The notes beneath the pieces are model-generated. The model had not been told where the DNA came from and did not search any database. It saw nothing but the letters and a program-made list of their open reading frames with translations. The position numbers were made by a program, and so were the translations under genes. From NCBI RefSeq assembly GCF_022345965.1, contig NZ_JAKRMU010000002.1, forward strand, positions 1 through 64,000: a stretch of 64,000 bases of DNA, in the 5' to 3' direction. Position 1 is the first letter of the stretch. Every line of letters begins with the position of its first letter. The DNA is from Corynebacterium sp. ACRQK (GTDB lineage: Bacteria; Actinomycetota; Actinomycetes; Mycobacteriales; Mycobacteriaceae). Shown here in pieces: positions 47,676 through 56,574 of the stretch.

Positions 47676-47799
47676 CTAAAAACGTGTGAATAAAATTACT
47701 GCTACAGCAAGCCTCTACGGCAGTTGGCGGTACCAAACGACAACCGACGCACAAGGCGCGAGGGCCGCCCCTGCTGGAGGCACGTTTCGGAGGAAGACA

Positions 47800-48174
47800 A
47801 TGACTGCATCGCTTGCCCGCACGAAGGTGAACAGCGGCTCCAAGCCGACCTGCCAGCCTGCTGAACAAGTCACGACCCGCGAGTCCTTTAACAACCGCGG
47901 CGAGTGGATCACTCAGGCGCACTGCCGCAACGTGGATCCGGATGAGCTCTTTGTAAAGGGTGCCGCCCAGCGCAAGGCCGTGGCCATCTGCCGTCACTGC
48001 CCCGTCGTGCTGCAGTGCCGTGCCGACGCTCTGGATAACAAGGTGGAGTTCGGTGTGTGGGGTGGCATGACCGAGCGCCAGCGCCGTGCGCTGCTGCGCA
48101 AGCACCCCGAGATCACCAGCTGGGCGGACTTCTTCGCAGGCCAGCTCGAGGCTGCCAGCGCGGCCAAGAAGTAA
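47800..48174 (+). CDS. whcA: WhiB-family Fe-S regulator (WhcA-type)
   Basis: A 124-aa WhiB-like protein. The [4Fe-4S] cysteines are in QAHCRNV, ICRHC and LQCRAD (C-Xn-C-X2-C-X5-C), followed by GVWGGMTERQRRAL. The position next to ponA matches whcA of C. glutamicum, a negative regulator of oxidative-stress genes. The ATG at 47800 follows GGAGGAAG by three bases; the frame upstream lacks a ribosome site. Confidence 0.9.
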   Translation: MTASLARTKVNSGSKPTCQPAEQVTTRESFNNRGEWITQAHCRNVDPDELFVKGAAQRKAVAICRHCPVVLQCRADALDNKVEFGVWGGMTERQRRALLRKHPEITSWADFFAGQLEAASAAKK

Positions 48175-48191
48175 CCACTAAGGTAGTTCCC

Positions 48192-48350
48192 ATGACTAAC
48201 TGGGAATATGTAACCGTACCGCTGCTCACTCACGCCACTAAGCAAATCCTGGATAACTGGGGACAGGATGGCTGGGAGCTCGTTTCCGTACTTCCTGGGC
48301 CGACCGGTGAGCAGCATGTTGCCTACATGAAGCGCCCGCTGGAGCAGTAG
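48192..48350 (+). CDS. DUF4177-like small protein
   Basis: A 52-aa protein, MTNWEYVTVPLLTHATKQIL then NWGQDGWELVSVLPG, the DUF4177 pattern. Function unknown. AAGGTAG lies five bases before the ATG. Between whcA and ridA, probably one transcript with the latter. Confidence 0.8.
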   Translation: MTNWEYVTVPLLTHATKQILDNWGQDGWELVSVLPGPTGEQHVAYMKRPLEQ

Positions 48351-48359
48351 GGCAACAAA

Positions 48360-48827
48360 ATGGCACAGCAGAACTTTCGCCAGAAACTAGAAGAACTCGG
48401 CCTGCAGCTACCGCCGGTAGCAGCACCCGTCGCCGCCTATGTGCCGGCCGTACGCAGTGGAAATATCGTCTACACCTCTGGTCAGCTGCCTTTTGTGGAC
48501 GGCAAGCTGCCCGTCACGGGGCTGGTCGGCGCTGAGGTGACCGAGGAGCAGGCCTATGACGCCGCCCGTACCGCCGCGCTGAACGCCATTGCCGCGATCG
48601 ACGACCTGGTGGGGATCGATAATATCGAGCGGATCGTGAAGGTCAATGGATTCGTAGCCTCCACCGCAGACTTTGGTGGGCAACCAGGCGTGATCAACGG
48701 CGCCTCCGAACTATTGGGCGAAATCTTTGGTGAAGCCGGAGTGCATGCCCGCGCCGCAGTCGGTGTGGCCGCACTGCCGTTGAATGCCCCCGTAGAGGTA
48801 GAGATCGTCGCGCAGATCAGCGCATAA
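48360..48827 (+). CDS. RidA/YjgF/YER057c/UK114 family protein
   Basis: A 155-aa enamine/imine deaminase family member. VYTSGQLPFVDGKLPVTG and the C-terminal VGVAALPLNAPVEVEIVA are family blocks. The Arg that marks true RidA deaminases (usually in a CRVAR... segment) is not evident, so activity is uncertain. Confidence 0.85.
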   Translation: MAQQNFRQKLEELGLQLPPVAAPVAAYVPAVRSGNIVYTSGQLPFVDGKLPVTGLVGAEVTEEQAYDAARTAALNAIAAIDDLVGIDNIERIVKVNGFVASTADFGGQPGVINGASELLGEIFGEAGVHARAAVGVAALPLNAPVEVEIVAQISA

Positions 48828-48855
48828 TTTCGCGGTTCGATCTACACTGGGAGGC

Positions 48856-49686
48856 ATGAAGCACCCCGCTTATAGTCAACTACGTCCAGTAACCCCTAAC
48901 GTCGGCGTCGTTCTCGCGCCGAACCCTAGCTACGCCGCTCTGGAGGGCACGAACTCCTGGGTGATTAGGGGAGAAAACGACACAGTATCCGTTGTGGTGG
49001 ATCCGGGTCCGCAGGACGAGGGTCACCTGAATGTGCTGAATACCAAGGCCACCGAGGGCGGTGCGGAGATTGGCGTTGTGCTGCTGACCCACCGCCACGC
49101 CGACCACGCCAACGGCGCGCAGCGCTTCCGCCAGATTTCCGGTGTGCCGGTTCGCGCTTTCGATAAGCAGTACTGCATCGCAGCCGACGAGCTGAAGGAT
49201 GGGGAGATCATCTCCTTCGAGGGACTTACCCCCACCATCGAGGTAGTCCACTGCCCGGGCCACACTTCCGACTGCGTTGCCTTCTTTATTCACTCCAATG
49301 GCGGCACTGACGATTCCGACGTGGAGGGCATTCTCACCGGCGATACCCTCGCCGGTCGCCACACCACCATGATCTCGGAGACCGACGGTGACTTGGGTGC
49401 TTACCTGGAGACCCTAGCCAAGCTGCGCGAGCGTGGCCAGGATAAGCCGTTGCTGCCTGGCCACGGCCCGGATCTACCGAACCTGGCGGAGGTTGCACAG
49501 AAGTACATCGACCGTCGCGAGCAGCGCCTGGAGCAAGTCAAGGATGCCCTGAAGAAGCTGGGTGATGACGCTTCGGTGAACGAGATTGTCGATGAGATCT
49601 ACACGGATGTGGATCCGGTGTTGCGTGATGCTGCGGCGCAGTCCACGCGCGTGACGCTGCGCTTCCTGCGCGGCGACGAGGACTAG
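48856..49686 (+). CDS. Metallo-beta-lactamase fold hydrolase
   Basis: A 276-aa MBL hydrolase. LLTHRHADHANGA is the HxHxDH zinc motif, HCPGHTSD and LTGDTLAG continue the site, and PLLPGHGP gives the last His. It resembles LACTB2-type hydrolases with a C-terminal winged-helix segment. Substrate unknown. Confidence 0.88.
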   Translation: MKHPAYSQLRPVTPNVGVVLAPNPSYAALEGTNSWVIRGENDTVSVVVDPGPQDEGHLNVLNTKATEGGAEIGVVLLTHRHADHANGAQRFRQISGVPVRAFDKQYCIAADELKDGEIISFEGLTPTIEVVHCPGHTSDCVAFFIHSNGGTDDSDVEGILTGDTLAGRHTTMISETDGDLGAYLETLAKLRERGQDKPLLPGHGPDLPNLAEVAQKYIDRREQRLEQVKDALKKLGDDASVNEIVDEIYTDVDPVLRDAAAQSTRVTLRFLRGDED

Positions 49687-49721
49687 TGCAGACTAGCGGA
49701 GCCTAGCGACCGGCTTTCTGT

Positions 49722-50405
49722 CTAGCGGGCGCGCTTGGCCAGGCGCTCAGTATCGGAGATAAGCACGGACTTGCCCTCCAGGCGGATCCAGCCGCGATGG
49801 GCAAACTCTGCTAGCGCCTTGTTCACGGTTTCGCGGGAGGCGCCGACCAGCTGGGCGATCTCCTCCTGAGTAAGGTCGTGGTGCACACGCAGAGCGGTAC
49901 CCTCCTGGGTGCCGAAACGGTTCGCCAGTTGCAGCAGGGCCTTGGCTACGCGGCCGGGAACATCCGTGAAAATAAGGTCTGCCAGGGAATTATTGGTGCG
50001 GCGCAGGCGGCGGGCCAGCACGCGCAGCAGCTGTTCGGCGATCTCCGGGTGCTCGCTGATCCAGTTGTGCAGCATCGTGGAGTCCATCGTCGCCGCGTGC
50101 AGCTCCGTCACGCAGATGGCGGACGAGGTGCGCGGACCTGGGTCGAAGATGGACAGCTCGCCGAACATGTCGGAGGGGCCCATGACGGTCAGCAGGTTCT
50201 CGCGCCCATCCACCGAGTGGCGGGCGAGCTTCACTTTGCCGCTGATGATGATGTACAGCCGGTCGCCCGGTTCGCCCTCGTCGAAGATGGTGGTGCCACG
50301 AGGAAAATTGACGGTATCCAGTTGCTCGATGAGGGTGCGTACTGCGGTGGGTTCAACACCCTGGAAGATGCCTGCCCTCGATAGTATGTCGGATACTTCT
50401 GCCAT
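49722..50405 (-). CDS. glxR: Crp/Fnr-type global regulator GlxR
   Basis: A cAMP-responsive master regulator of carbon metabolism in corynebacteria. The cAMP-binding domain contains [19 protein letters not shown]; the C-terminal helix-turn-helix is [21 protein letters not shown]. The start is set at ATG 50405 because [17 protein letters not shown] matches the GlxR N-terminus. In-frame starts at 50432 and 50453 would add 9 or 16 residues. 227 aa from this start. Confidence 0.93.
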   Translation of the reverse strand: MAEVSDILSRAGIFQGVEPTAVRTLIEQLDTVNFPRGTTIFDEGEPGDRLYIIISGKVKLARHSVDGRENLLTVMGPSDMFGELSIFDPGPRTSSAICVTELHAATMDSTMLHNWISEHPEIAEQLLRVLARRLRRTNNSLADLIFTDVPGRVAKALLQLANRFGTQEGTALRVHHDLTQEEIAQLVGASRETVNKALAEFAHRGWIRLEGKSVLISDTERLAKRAR

Positions 50406-50461
50406 CCTTAGTTTCACTTCCGTTTCTGGCATCGCGGTGGCGCGGGTGGCCACCTCACCTG

Positions 50462-50477
50462 TGTAGCGTACATCACG
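50462..50477. promoter_or_regulatory. Possible GlxR autoregulatory site
   Basis: TGTAG-CGTACA-TCACG, 7 of 10 positions of the TGTGA-N6-TCACA consensus, just upstream of glxR and between it and nth. Weak. Confidence 0.3.
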
Positions 50478-50618
50478 CCAAATATGTATCGTTCGTCTCT
50501 TTGCTTAGATCATACCCAACTATGTCACAGCACGATTCGGGGTGAAGGTACATTTGAAAATATTATAAGCTGCCGCTTTTGCTCGCAGAGCTTCTTTTTC
50601 GTCGAAGTGGAAGGTTCT

Positions 50619-51443
50619 ATGACTCGCCACATTGCCCAGTCCAGCCATCCTAGCCAGCCAACCCTGCCGCGCATCGGCGCGCACATTGCTGCAAAGGGTA
50701 AGGAAACCCCGTTGGGTCGTAAGCGCCGCGCTCGGAAGATTAACCGCATGCTCGCCGATGCCTACCCAGGCGCACACTGCGAGCTGGATTTTAACAATCC
50801 CCTTGAGTTGCTGGTGGCCACCGTCCTGTCCGCACAGTGCACCGATAAGCGCGTCAATGCCGTCACCCCTGCACTGTTCCGCCGCTACCCCACAGCCGCC
50901 GACTACGCGGAGGCGAACCTCGAGGATGTCGAGCAGCTCATCAAATCCACCGGATTCTACCGTTCGAAGGCGAAGAGCATCGTGGGCCTCGGCCAGGCCA
51001 TCGTGGAAAAGCACGGTGGTGAAGTCCCCGGCACCCTCGAGCAATTGGTGATGCTCCCCGGTGTGGGGCGCAAAACCGCAAACGTGGTACTGGGAAACGC
51101 CTTTGGGGTGCCGGGCATTACCGTGGATACGCACCTGGGGCGCCTGGCTCGCCGCTGGAAGCTCACGGAACACGACGACCCAGTGCAGGTCGAGCGCGAC
51201 CTCATGGAGCTAATCGAGCGCAAGGAATGGACCCTCTATTCCCACCGGGCGATCTTCCACGGTCGCCGGATCTGCCACTCGCGCAGGGCGGCCTGCGGCG
51301 CCTGCTTTTTGGCGGGGCAGTGCCCTAGCTTCGGGATGGCGGGACCGGCTGACCCTGAGGTGGCGTCAACAATGATTAAGTCCGACGACCGCGACCACCT
51401 GCTAGAAATGGCGGGGTTTGGGGTAGGCGGCCAGGTAGACTGA
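50619..51443 (+). CDS. nth: Endonuclease III
   Basis: A base-excision repair glycosylase/AP lyase. 274 aa. The helix-hairpin-helix [13 protein letters not shown] contains the catalytic Lys, VDTHLGR the catalytic Asp, and [17 protein letters not shown] the C-X6-C-X2-C-X5-C [4Fe-4S] ligands. ATG 50619 (MTRHIAQ) has GGAAGG upstream. The order glxR-nth-tlpA-nudix-marP is conserved with C. glutamicum and M. tuberculosis. Confidence 0.95.
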   Translation: MTRHIAQSSHPSQPTLPRIGAHIAAKGKETPLGRKRRARKINRMLADAYPGAHCELDFNNPLELLVATVLSAQCTDKRVNAVTPALFRRYPTAADYAEANLEDVEQLIKSTGFYRSKAKSIVGLGQAIVEKHGGEVPGTLEQLVMLPGVGRKTANVVLGNAFGVPGITVDTHLGRLARRWKLTEHDDPVQVERDLMELIERKEWTLYSHRAIFHGRRICHSRRAACGACFLAGQCPSFGMAGPADPEVASTMIKSDDRDHLLEMAGFGVGGQVD

Positions 51444-51452
51444 TTCTTCGTT

Positions 51453-52130
51453 ATGTCTGCACCTGTCGAACACTCCGCCCGCACGCGCGCGATCATCATC
51501 GCGGTCACGCTGGTTATTGGCATCGCGATTCTTTGCGTGCCGCTGATTGCCGCGTTGCGCGATGATTCTACGGACGACGCAAGTGCGCCTACTTCTTCTG
51601 TGGAGGATGGCACCCCCTCGGCCCCAGCAGACAACGGGCCTGTCGAGGTAGCGAACGAGGTCCGCTGCCCAGAGGGTGAAGGTGAGGTGACCGTGAGCCC
51701 CAAGGCGGAGCTGAAGGACGTGTACCTTCCGTGCCTGACAGAGGGCAGTGTAGGCGAGTCGCAGACCTCCCTGGCTGAACGCCTGGCGGGCAAGCCCGCG
51801 GTCGTGAACGTCTGGGCCTGGTGGTGCGCCCCATGCCGCGAGGAACTGCCGGTGCTGCAAGAACTCGCCGAACAGCACCCCGAGTGGAATGTCGTGGGAG
51901 TCCACCTGGATGCCAAGGGGCAGGCCGGTGCGGACATGCTGCGCGACCTGGAGGTGGATAAGCTGCCCAGCTTCCAGGATTCCAACCACACCTTCGACTC
52001 CGCGGCGAACCTGCCAAAGGTGGTGCCGTTGACTGTGGTCTATAACCCGGACGGCACTCGCGCGCACCTGTACGCGCAGACCTTCCGCAGTTCCGAAGAA
52101 ATGGAAAAGGCGGTGCAGGAGGTTCTATGA
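51453..52130 (+). CDS. TlpA-like membrane-anchored thioredoxin
   Basis: A 225-aa protein with an N-terminal membrane anchor (AIIIAVTLVIGIAILCVPLI), a Ser/Asp/Pro linker and a thioredoxin fold with WWCAPC as active site. VVPLTVV contains the cis-Pro. Extracytoplasmic disulfide reductase or exchange is likely. It ends overlapping the Nudix gene by four bases (ATGA). Confidence 0.9.
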   Translation: MSAPVEHSARTRAIIIAVTLVIGIAILCVPLIAALRDDSTDDASAPTSSVEDGTPSAPADNGPVEVANEVRCPEGEGEVTVSPKAELKDVYLPCLTEGSVGESQTSLAERLAGKPAVVNVWAWWCAPCREELPVLQELAEQHPEWNVVGVHLDAKGQAGADMLRDLEVDKLPSFQDSNHTFDSAANLPKVVPLTVVYNPDGTRAHLYAQTFRSSEEMEKAVQEVL

Positions 52131-53017
52131 CCAGATCGCGTTCGCAGCCGAACAACCACCTAGATCGGTGGCTCGCACGCATGCAGAAACAGCCGGAGAT
52201 GCCCGCCGACCTACCCGAATGGCTGCGCGACTTCGCCCGCAACTGCCGCGAGGTGGACATCCACCAGTACCTCAACGATTCCGCCCGGATCGTGCCGGAG
52301 GTCGACGAGCACGGCCGCCCGCCACGCTATTCGGCGGTGCTGGTTCTTCTTTCTGGAGACGCCACCTTCTCCCGCCCCGCCGGAACAATAGGCAGGCAGG
52401 CCATCCCCGCCGACGCAACCATGCTTTTGACCCACCGCGCGCCGACCATGCGCAACCACAGTGGGCAGGTGGCCTTCCCCGGCGGGCGTTTGGAGGAATC
52501 CGACGCCGGGCCGGTGGAGACCGCCCTGCGGGAGGCCCAGGAGGAAACGGGGCTGAACCCGGATACCGTGGAGCCGTTTGCAGTGCTACAGCCGATCTAT
52601 ATTGATCGTTCAAATTTCGCAGTGGTGCCGGTGGTGGCGTGGTGGCGTCAACCCCATGCGGTAAGCTGCCCTACAACCGAAAACGATTGGGTCGAGCCCT
52701 ACCCCCTGGGCGAGCTAGTGAACCCGGAGCGGCGCTTCGAGGTGGGCTTTGCCGGCTGGCGCGGGCCGGCCTGGAACCTGCACATCGGCGAGAAAAACCC
52801 GCTGGTTCTGTGGGGCTTCACCGGTGGGGTGATCAGCGCCCTGCTGCGCCGTGCGGGCTGGGAGGAACCCTGGTCCAGTGGCGGCGATAGCGGTGCCGAG
52901 GGGCCGTGGAACCTCTTCGAGACGCTGGCCGGTTCCGCCAATGGCGAGGCACTCAGCGAGATGCGGGAAGGGTTCGACAGGGCCAACGAGATGGGCAGAA
53001 ACGGAGGCGCACCTTGA
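52127..53017 (+). CDS. Nudix hydrolase, CoA-pyrophosphatase type
   Basis: A 296-aa hydrolase. HSGQVAFPGGRLEESDAG followed by ALREAQEETGL is the Nudix box with the CoA-pyrophosphatase-type LLTHRAPTMRNHSGQVAFPGG lead-in (read in parts). It probably cleaves CoA derivatives. Between tlpA and marP, overlapping both. Confidence 0.9.
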   Translation: MTRSRSQPNNHLDRWLARMQKQPEMPADLPEWLRDFARNCREVDIHQYLNDSARIVPEVDEHGRPPRYSAVLVLLSGDATFSRPAGTIGRQAIPADATMLLTHRAPTMRNHSGQVAFPGGRLEESDAGPVETALREAQEETGLNPDTVEPFAVLQPIYIDRSNFAVVPVVAWWRQPHAVSCPTTENDWVEPYPLGELVNPERRFEVGFAGWRGPAWNLHIGEKNPLVLWGFTGGVISALLRRAGWEEPWSSGGDSGAEGPWNLFETLAGSANGEALSEMREGFDRANEMGRNGGAP

Positions 53018-54231
53018 GCGGAGCGACGGGGTCGATGATCCTTGACATTGTGCTGGTGTTCGTTTGCCTCGGCGCGGCGATCTCCGGGTACCGGCAAGGC
53101 GGTTTTAGCGCCACGCTGAGCTTCGTCGGGGTGGCCCTGGGCGGCTACTTGGGTCTGAAACTGATTCCGGTCGCCGTGCACTTTGCCGAGGATAAAGTGC
53201 CTGATAGCGCCAGCGCACGCTTCTTCGCAGCACTGCTCACCGTGACTGTCGTGGTGGTGATCTGCTACGCCATCGGCTCCGGCATAGGCGCGAAACTGCG
53301 GGATAATATCCGCACACGGGAGGCCCTAAGGGCGGATTCCGTCGTCGGTTCCATCGTGCAGGTTTTTACAACGCTGCTGATCGTGTGGTTGATCCTCGTG
53401 CTGATCGCCACCGGGAACGTCGGCGGCTTTGGAAAGACGATCAAGGGAAGCAAGATCCTCAGCGCGGTGGGCAACGCCGCCCCGGTGTGGTTCAAGCAGC
53501 TGCCCGCGCAGACCTCGCAGCTGATCAACGACTCGGGTTTCCCGATGATCGCCGACCCGATGGAGAATCTGCCTACCGCGGAGGTCGACCCGCCGGACAA
53601 CGCGCTGATGCGATCCCCGGCGGTGCAGAACACCCGTGACAGTGTGCTGCGCGTGGTTGGTCAGGCGGAACAGTGCAGCCGGATGCTGCAGGGCACCGGC
53701 TGGGTGGTTGCCGAGGATACGGTGATGACTAACGCGCACGTGGTAGCCGGAACTAACGAGGTCACGCTGATGACGAAGGACGGCCCGCGTGAAGCACGGG
53801 TGGTGTACTACAACCCGCAGGTGGACATCGCCCTGCTCCGTAGCGAGAACCTGCCCTTTGTGCCGATGAAGTGGGCCGAAGGTGAGGGGCAGCAGGGCCA
53901 GGACGCGATCGTCATGGGCTACCCCAACGGCGGGCCGTTTAAGGCCACCCCTGCCCGCATCCGCGAGAAGTTCGTGGTCAGCGGTCCAAACATCTATGCG
54001 GATGAGCGGGTGGAGCGCGAGGCGTATTCGCTGCGCGGTGCCGTGGTGCAGGGCAATTCCGGCGGCCCGCTGATCGACAAGGACGGCCACGTGCTGGGAG
54101 TCGTGTTTGGTGCCGACATCAACGAGGAGGACACCGGCTACGCCCTAACCAGGGAAGAAGTCATGAAGCACGTCGGGGACGTAACTTCGCACCAAGGCAG
54201 CCCGGCGACGGGCGCCTGCGTGGCGGAATAG
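53014..54231 (+). CDS. marP: MarP-type membrane serine protease
   Basis: A 405-aa protein with four membrane helices of CvpA type, then a trypsin-like domain. The catalytic triad is His in MTNAHVVAG, Asp in NPQVDIALL and Ser in QGNSGGPL. M. tuberculosis MarP maintains acid resistance by cleaving RipA. TTG 53014 is favoured because GGAGG lies seven bases upstream and it overlaps the nudix TGA. ATG 53035 (MILDIVLV) is the alternative. Confidence 0.9.
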   Translation: MSGATGSMILDIVLVFVCLGAAISGYRQGGFSATLSFVGVALGGYLGLKLIPVAVHFAEDKVPDSASARFFAALLTVTVVVVICYAIGSGIGAKLRDNIRTREALRADSVVGSIVQVFTTLLIVWLILVLIATGNVGGFGKTIKGSKILSAVGNAAPVWFKQLPAQTSQLINDSGFPMIADPMENLPTAEVDPPDNALMRSPAVQNTRDSVLRVVGQAEQCSRMLQGTGWVVAEDTVMTNAHVVAGTNEVTLMTKDGPREARVVYYNPQVDIALLRSENLPFVPMKWAEGEGQQGQDAIVMGYPNGGPFKATPARIREKFVVSGPNIYADERVEREAYSLRGAVVQGNSGGPLIDKDGHVLGVVFGADINEEDTGYALTREEVMKHVGDVTSHQGSPATGACVAE

Positions 54232-54236
54232 CGACT

Positions 54237-55157
54237 TTAAATGCGCAGGTGCTCGCGGAGCAGCTCCGCGACGCACGGCGGATCCTCCACGTGCGGGTAG
54301 TGCCCCACGCCGAAAAGCACCTTGTGCTCGGCGGTATCGGCCTTCTGGGCGGACTTTTGTGCCAGGGATTCGTCGTAGATGGGATCCATGCTGCCGTCCA
54401 CCGCCAGCAGCGGCACCGGCGTGGTCGCAGGGAAGGTCCGCTCGAAGCGTATTGCCTCGGGTCGGAAGCGGCTGCGGAAAGGCCAGCGCAGGTACTCGCA
54501 GGAAAGGTGCGCCACTTTATCCACCTGCATCGCTTCGCGGCGGAGTGCGGCGCTGCGGAAGTAGGCGTCCGTATCCCTAAAACCCGGGGCTACACCCGCC
54601 CTAAAGATCTTTTCGGCCGCCGCGGCGTTATCGGCCAACAGCTTGCGCTCCGGAAGGCGCGGTAGCTGAGCGGACAGCAGACGGTGAGCGAAGTGCGGCT
54701 GCGAGAACGGTTGGATCAGGATCCGGCGGAAACGCAGCAGCGGATTGATGGCGGAAAGGGTTACGAAGCTACGGACGCGCTCCGGGTTGTGAGCCACCAA
54801 AGTCCAGGCGACCATGCCGCCGTAGCCGTGGCCAACGACGGTGGCGGTGGTGTGCCCCAGGCCGCGGATCACCCCAGCCATGTCGCTGGCGGCGGTGGTG
54901 AGGTCGTAACCGCGCGGGGTCTTATCCGAGCGGCCATAGCCGCGCAGATCCACGGCGGCCAGGCGCAGATGCTCACCCGCGAGTTGCTGCATCAGCGGGC
55001 GCCAGTCGAAAGCGCCACCGCCGAAACCGTGGATCAGCAGCACCAATGGTGCGTTGCGGGAGCCTTGTACGTCTACGCGAAGACGCACACCCCGCGAATG
55101 CACGAAGGTGGCATGCGGGGTGTGCGGATCTGCAGCGTGAGAATCTTCGGAAGTCAT
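54237..55157 (-). CDS. Alpha/beta hydrolase, epoxide-hydrolase-like, atypical nucleophile elbow
   Basis: A 306-aa alpha/beta-hydrolase in the position of EphE of M. tuberculosis. LLIHGFGGGAFDWR is the oxyanion block. The nucleophile elbow is VVGHGYGGM, with Gly where Ser or Asp should be; GVGHYPHVEDP supplies the His. Either inactive or non-hydrolytic. Convergent with marP. Confidence 0.82.
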   Translation of the reverse strand: MTSEDSHAADPHTPHATFVHSRGVRLRVDVQGSRNAPLVLLIHGFGGGAFDWRPLMQQLAGEHLRLAAVDLRGYGRSDKTPRGYDLTTAASDMAGVIRGLGHTTATVVGHGYGGMVAWTLVAHNPERVRSFVTLSAINPLLRFRRILIQPFSQPHFAHRLLSAQLPRLPERKLLADNAAAAEKIFRAGVAPGFRDTDAYFRSAALRREAMQVDKVAHLSCEYLRWPFRSRFRPEAIRFERTFPATTPVPLLAVDGSMDPIYDESLAQKSAQKADTAEHKVLFGVGHYPHVEDPPCVAELLREHLRI

Positions 55158-55175
55158 CTCAGGCGCGCGGGGGAT

Positions 55176-55685
55176 TTAGGTGTACATTCCCGGCTGGCGC
55201 GCGGAGGAAGAGCTGTTGCCCTTCTGCGGGATAACGGTCTTCAGCTCGCCGACGGACTCGATGGTCTTCTCCGGCTTCTTCACGCCCTTGACCTGCTTCA
55301 GTCCAACCAGAGCCAGGATGGCAACCAGAACCAGCATGAACAGGAAGACGACCAGGAAGGCCGCCCAACGCCACATGAAGGTATCCAGTGCCTCGGCGAT
55401 GGTGAAGAAGAGGAAGAAGGAGCTGTAGGCCAGGATGATGGCGGCAGCGCCGAACAGGCCCACGCCGATGCCGGCCTTCTTGGCGGAAGTAGCGATCTCG
55501 GTCTTTGCCAGCTCGACCTCGGAACGAACCAGGGAGGAAACCTGCGCGGAGGCATCCTTCACCAGGTCACTGATGCTGGCCTGACCCTTGGCATGGCTAT
55601 CCACGTCCGACAGCGGAATAGCATTAACCTTCGGGTTAAAGCTATCGCGGTCGGTGAACATGCCATCGTGATCGTTGTTGCTCAC
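55176..55685 (-). CDS. Phage-holin-III-like (DUF1469) membrane protein
   Basis: A 169-aa protein. SISDLVKDASAQVSSLVRSEVELAKTEI is the amphipathic lead-in typical of actinobacterial holin-superfamily proteins (read in parts). Two membrane helices, about 75-95 and 105-130, follow. Function unknown; not evidence for a prophage. Eighteen bases downstream of the start of the hydrolase on the same strand. Confidence 0.8.
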   Translation of the reverse strand: MSNNDHDGMFTDRDSFNPKVNAIPLSDVDSHAKGQASISDLVKDASAQVSSLVRSEVELAKTEIATSAKKAGIGVGLFGAAAIILAYSSFFLFFTIAEALDTFMWRWAAFLVVFLFMLVLVAILALVGLKQVKGVKKPEKTIESVGELKTVIPQKGNSSSSARQPGMYT

Positions 55686-55779
55686 TGTTAAAACTCCTGG
55701 GGGTTACACCTAATTGACTCCCCCTAGTTTGCCAGACCACGGGGAAGATTGCGCGCGCGGGTGCATTATTGTCTTAAAT

Positions 55780-56565
55780 ATGTCTGACAATTCTGCGCAA
55801 GACCCTCTCGCTGGACTGGCCGAACTGCCCGGAGTGCCGGAGGCAGTGGCCCAAGCCAACGACCACCTGGCGCGCCTGCACCGCCACCCCGCCAACCTGC
55901 GTGGCTGGGATGTCACGGGTGCGGAATCGGTGTTGCGCGGCGCGCGTGCCTCGGCGCAGCTGGACGGTGGTTCCCCGCGCCTGCCAGAGGACGGCCAGGT
56001 GGAGGACCCGATCTTGGCCGGCGCCCTGCGTGCCGCGGAGCTGCTGGCGCCGGACGGTGTGACGGAGACGGTGACCACCTGGCGGCGCGCCCCGCTGCAG
56101 ATCATCGCGCGTATCAACGCGGTTGCTAGCCCGCAGATGTCCGACCCGGCGTTTCGTCAGAAGGCCGCGGGGGATGCGGAGTTCCTGGTGCCGGGTCGCC
56201 CCCGCCGCTCCACGGATGCGCGCCTGCAGCTGCTGGGCAAGTTCATCACCGGTGGCACCAAGGTGAACGCGACGGTGCTGTCCGCCGTGATCCACGGTGA
56301 GCTGCTGGCGTTGCAGCCTTTCGCGGATGCCACCGGCGTGACCGCCCGCGCCTGCTCCCGCCTGGCTACCGTCGCCACTGGCCTGGATCCCCGCGGCCTG
56401 GGCGTGCCGGAGGTCTGGTGGAACCGTCGGCGCGACGAGTACCAGGCAAAGGCCGAGGGATTCGCCAGCGGCACCCCGGAGGGCGTGGCTGAATGGATTG
56501 TTTTCCACGCCATGGGCCTGTCCGAAGGGTCGCTGGAGGGCAAGTCGATCGCGGACGCGAAGTAA
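55780..56565 (+). CDS. Fic-like fold protein with degenerate motif
   Basis: A 261-aa protein. The C-terminal half resembles a Fic domain, but the HPFxxGNGR signature reads LQPFADATGVTAR: the catalytic His is Gln and the GNGR anion loop is lost. The N-terminal AESVLRGARASAQLDG resembles the Fic-family inhibitory/lead helix region. No AMPylation activity is expected. ATG 55780; TTAAAT just upstream may be a -10 (leaderless). Confidence 0.6.
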   Translation: MSDNSAQDPLAGLAELPGVPEAVAQANDHLARLHRHPANLRGWDVTGAESVLRGARASAQLDGGSPRLPEDGQVEDPILAGALRAAELLAPDGVTETVTTWRRAPLQIIARINAVASPQMSDPAFRQKAAGDAEFLVPGRPRRSTDARLQLLGKFITGGTKVNATVLSAVIHGELLALQPFADATGVTARACSRLATVATGLDPRGLGVPEVWWNRRRDEYQAKAEGFASGTPEGVAEWIVFHAMGLSEGSLEGKSIADAK

Positions 56566-56574
56566 AGGTTGCCG

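Larger units (their letters stand above)
47419..47799. other. 381-bp intergenic region between ponA and whcA
   Basis: Divergent control region. It holds the ponA palindrome (47420-47435), copy 9 of the 14-bp word (47550-47563) and a GlxR-like dyad (47654-47675). A ~125-base leader precedes whcA. A reading frame from GTG 47686 into whcA exists but has no ribosome site. Confidence 0.6.

Noticed and set aside
55176..55685. Holin-like gene as evidence of a prophage
   Set aside because: This DUF1469 protein is a conserved chromosomal neighbour in actinobacteria, and no other phage gene is nearby.
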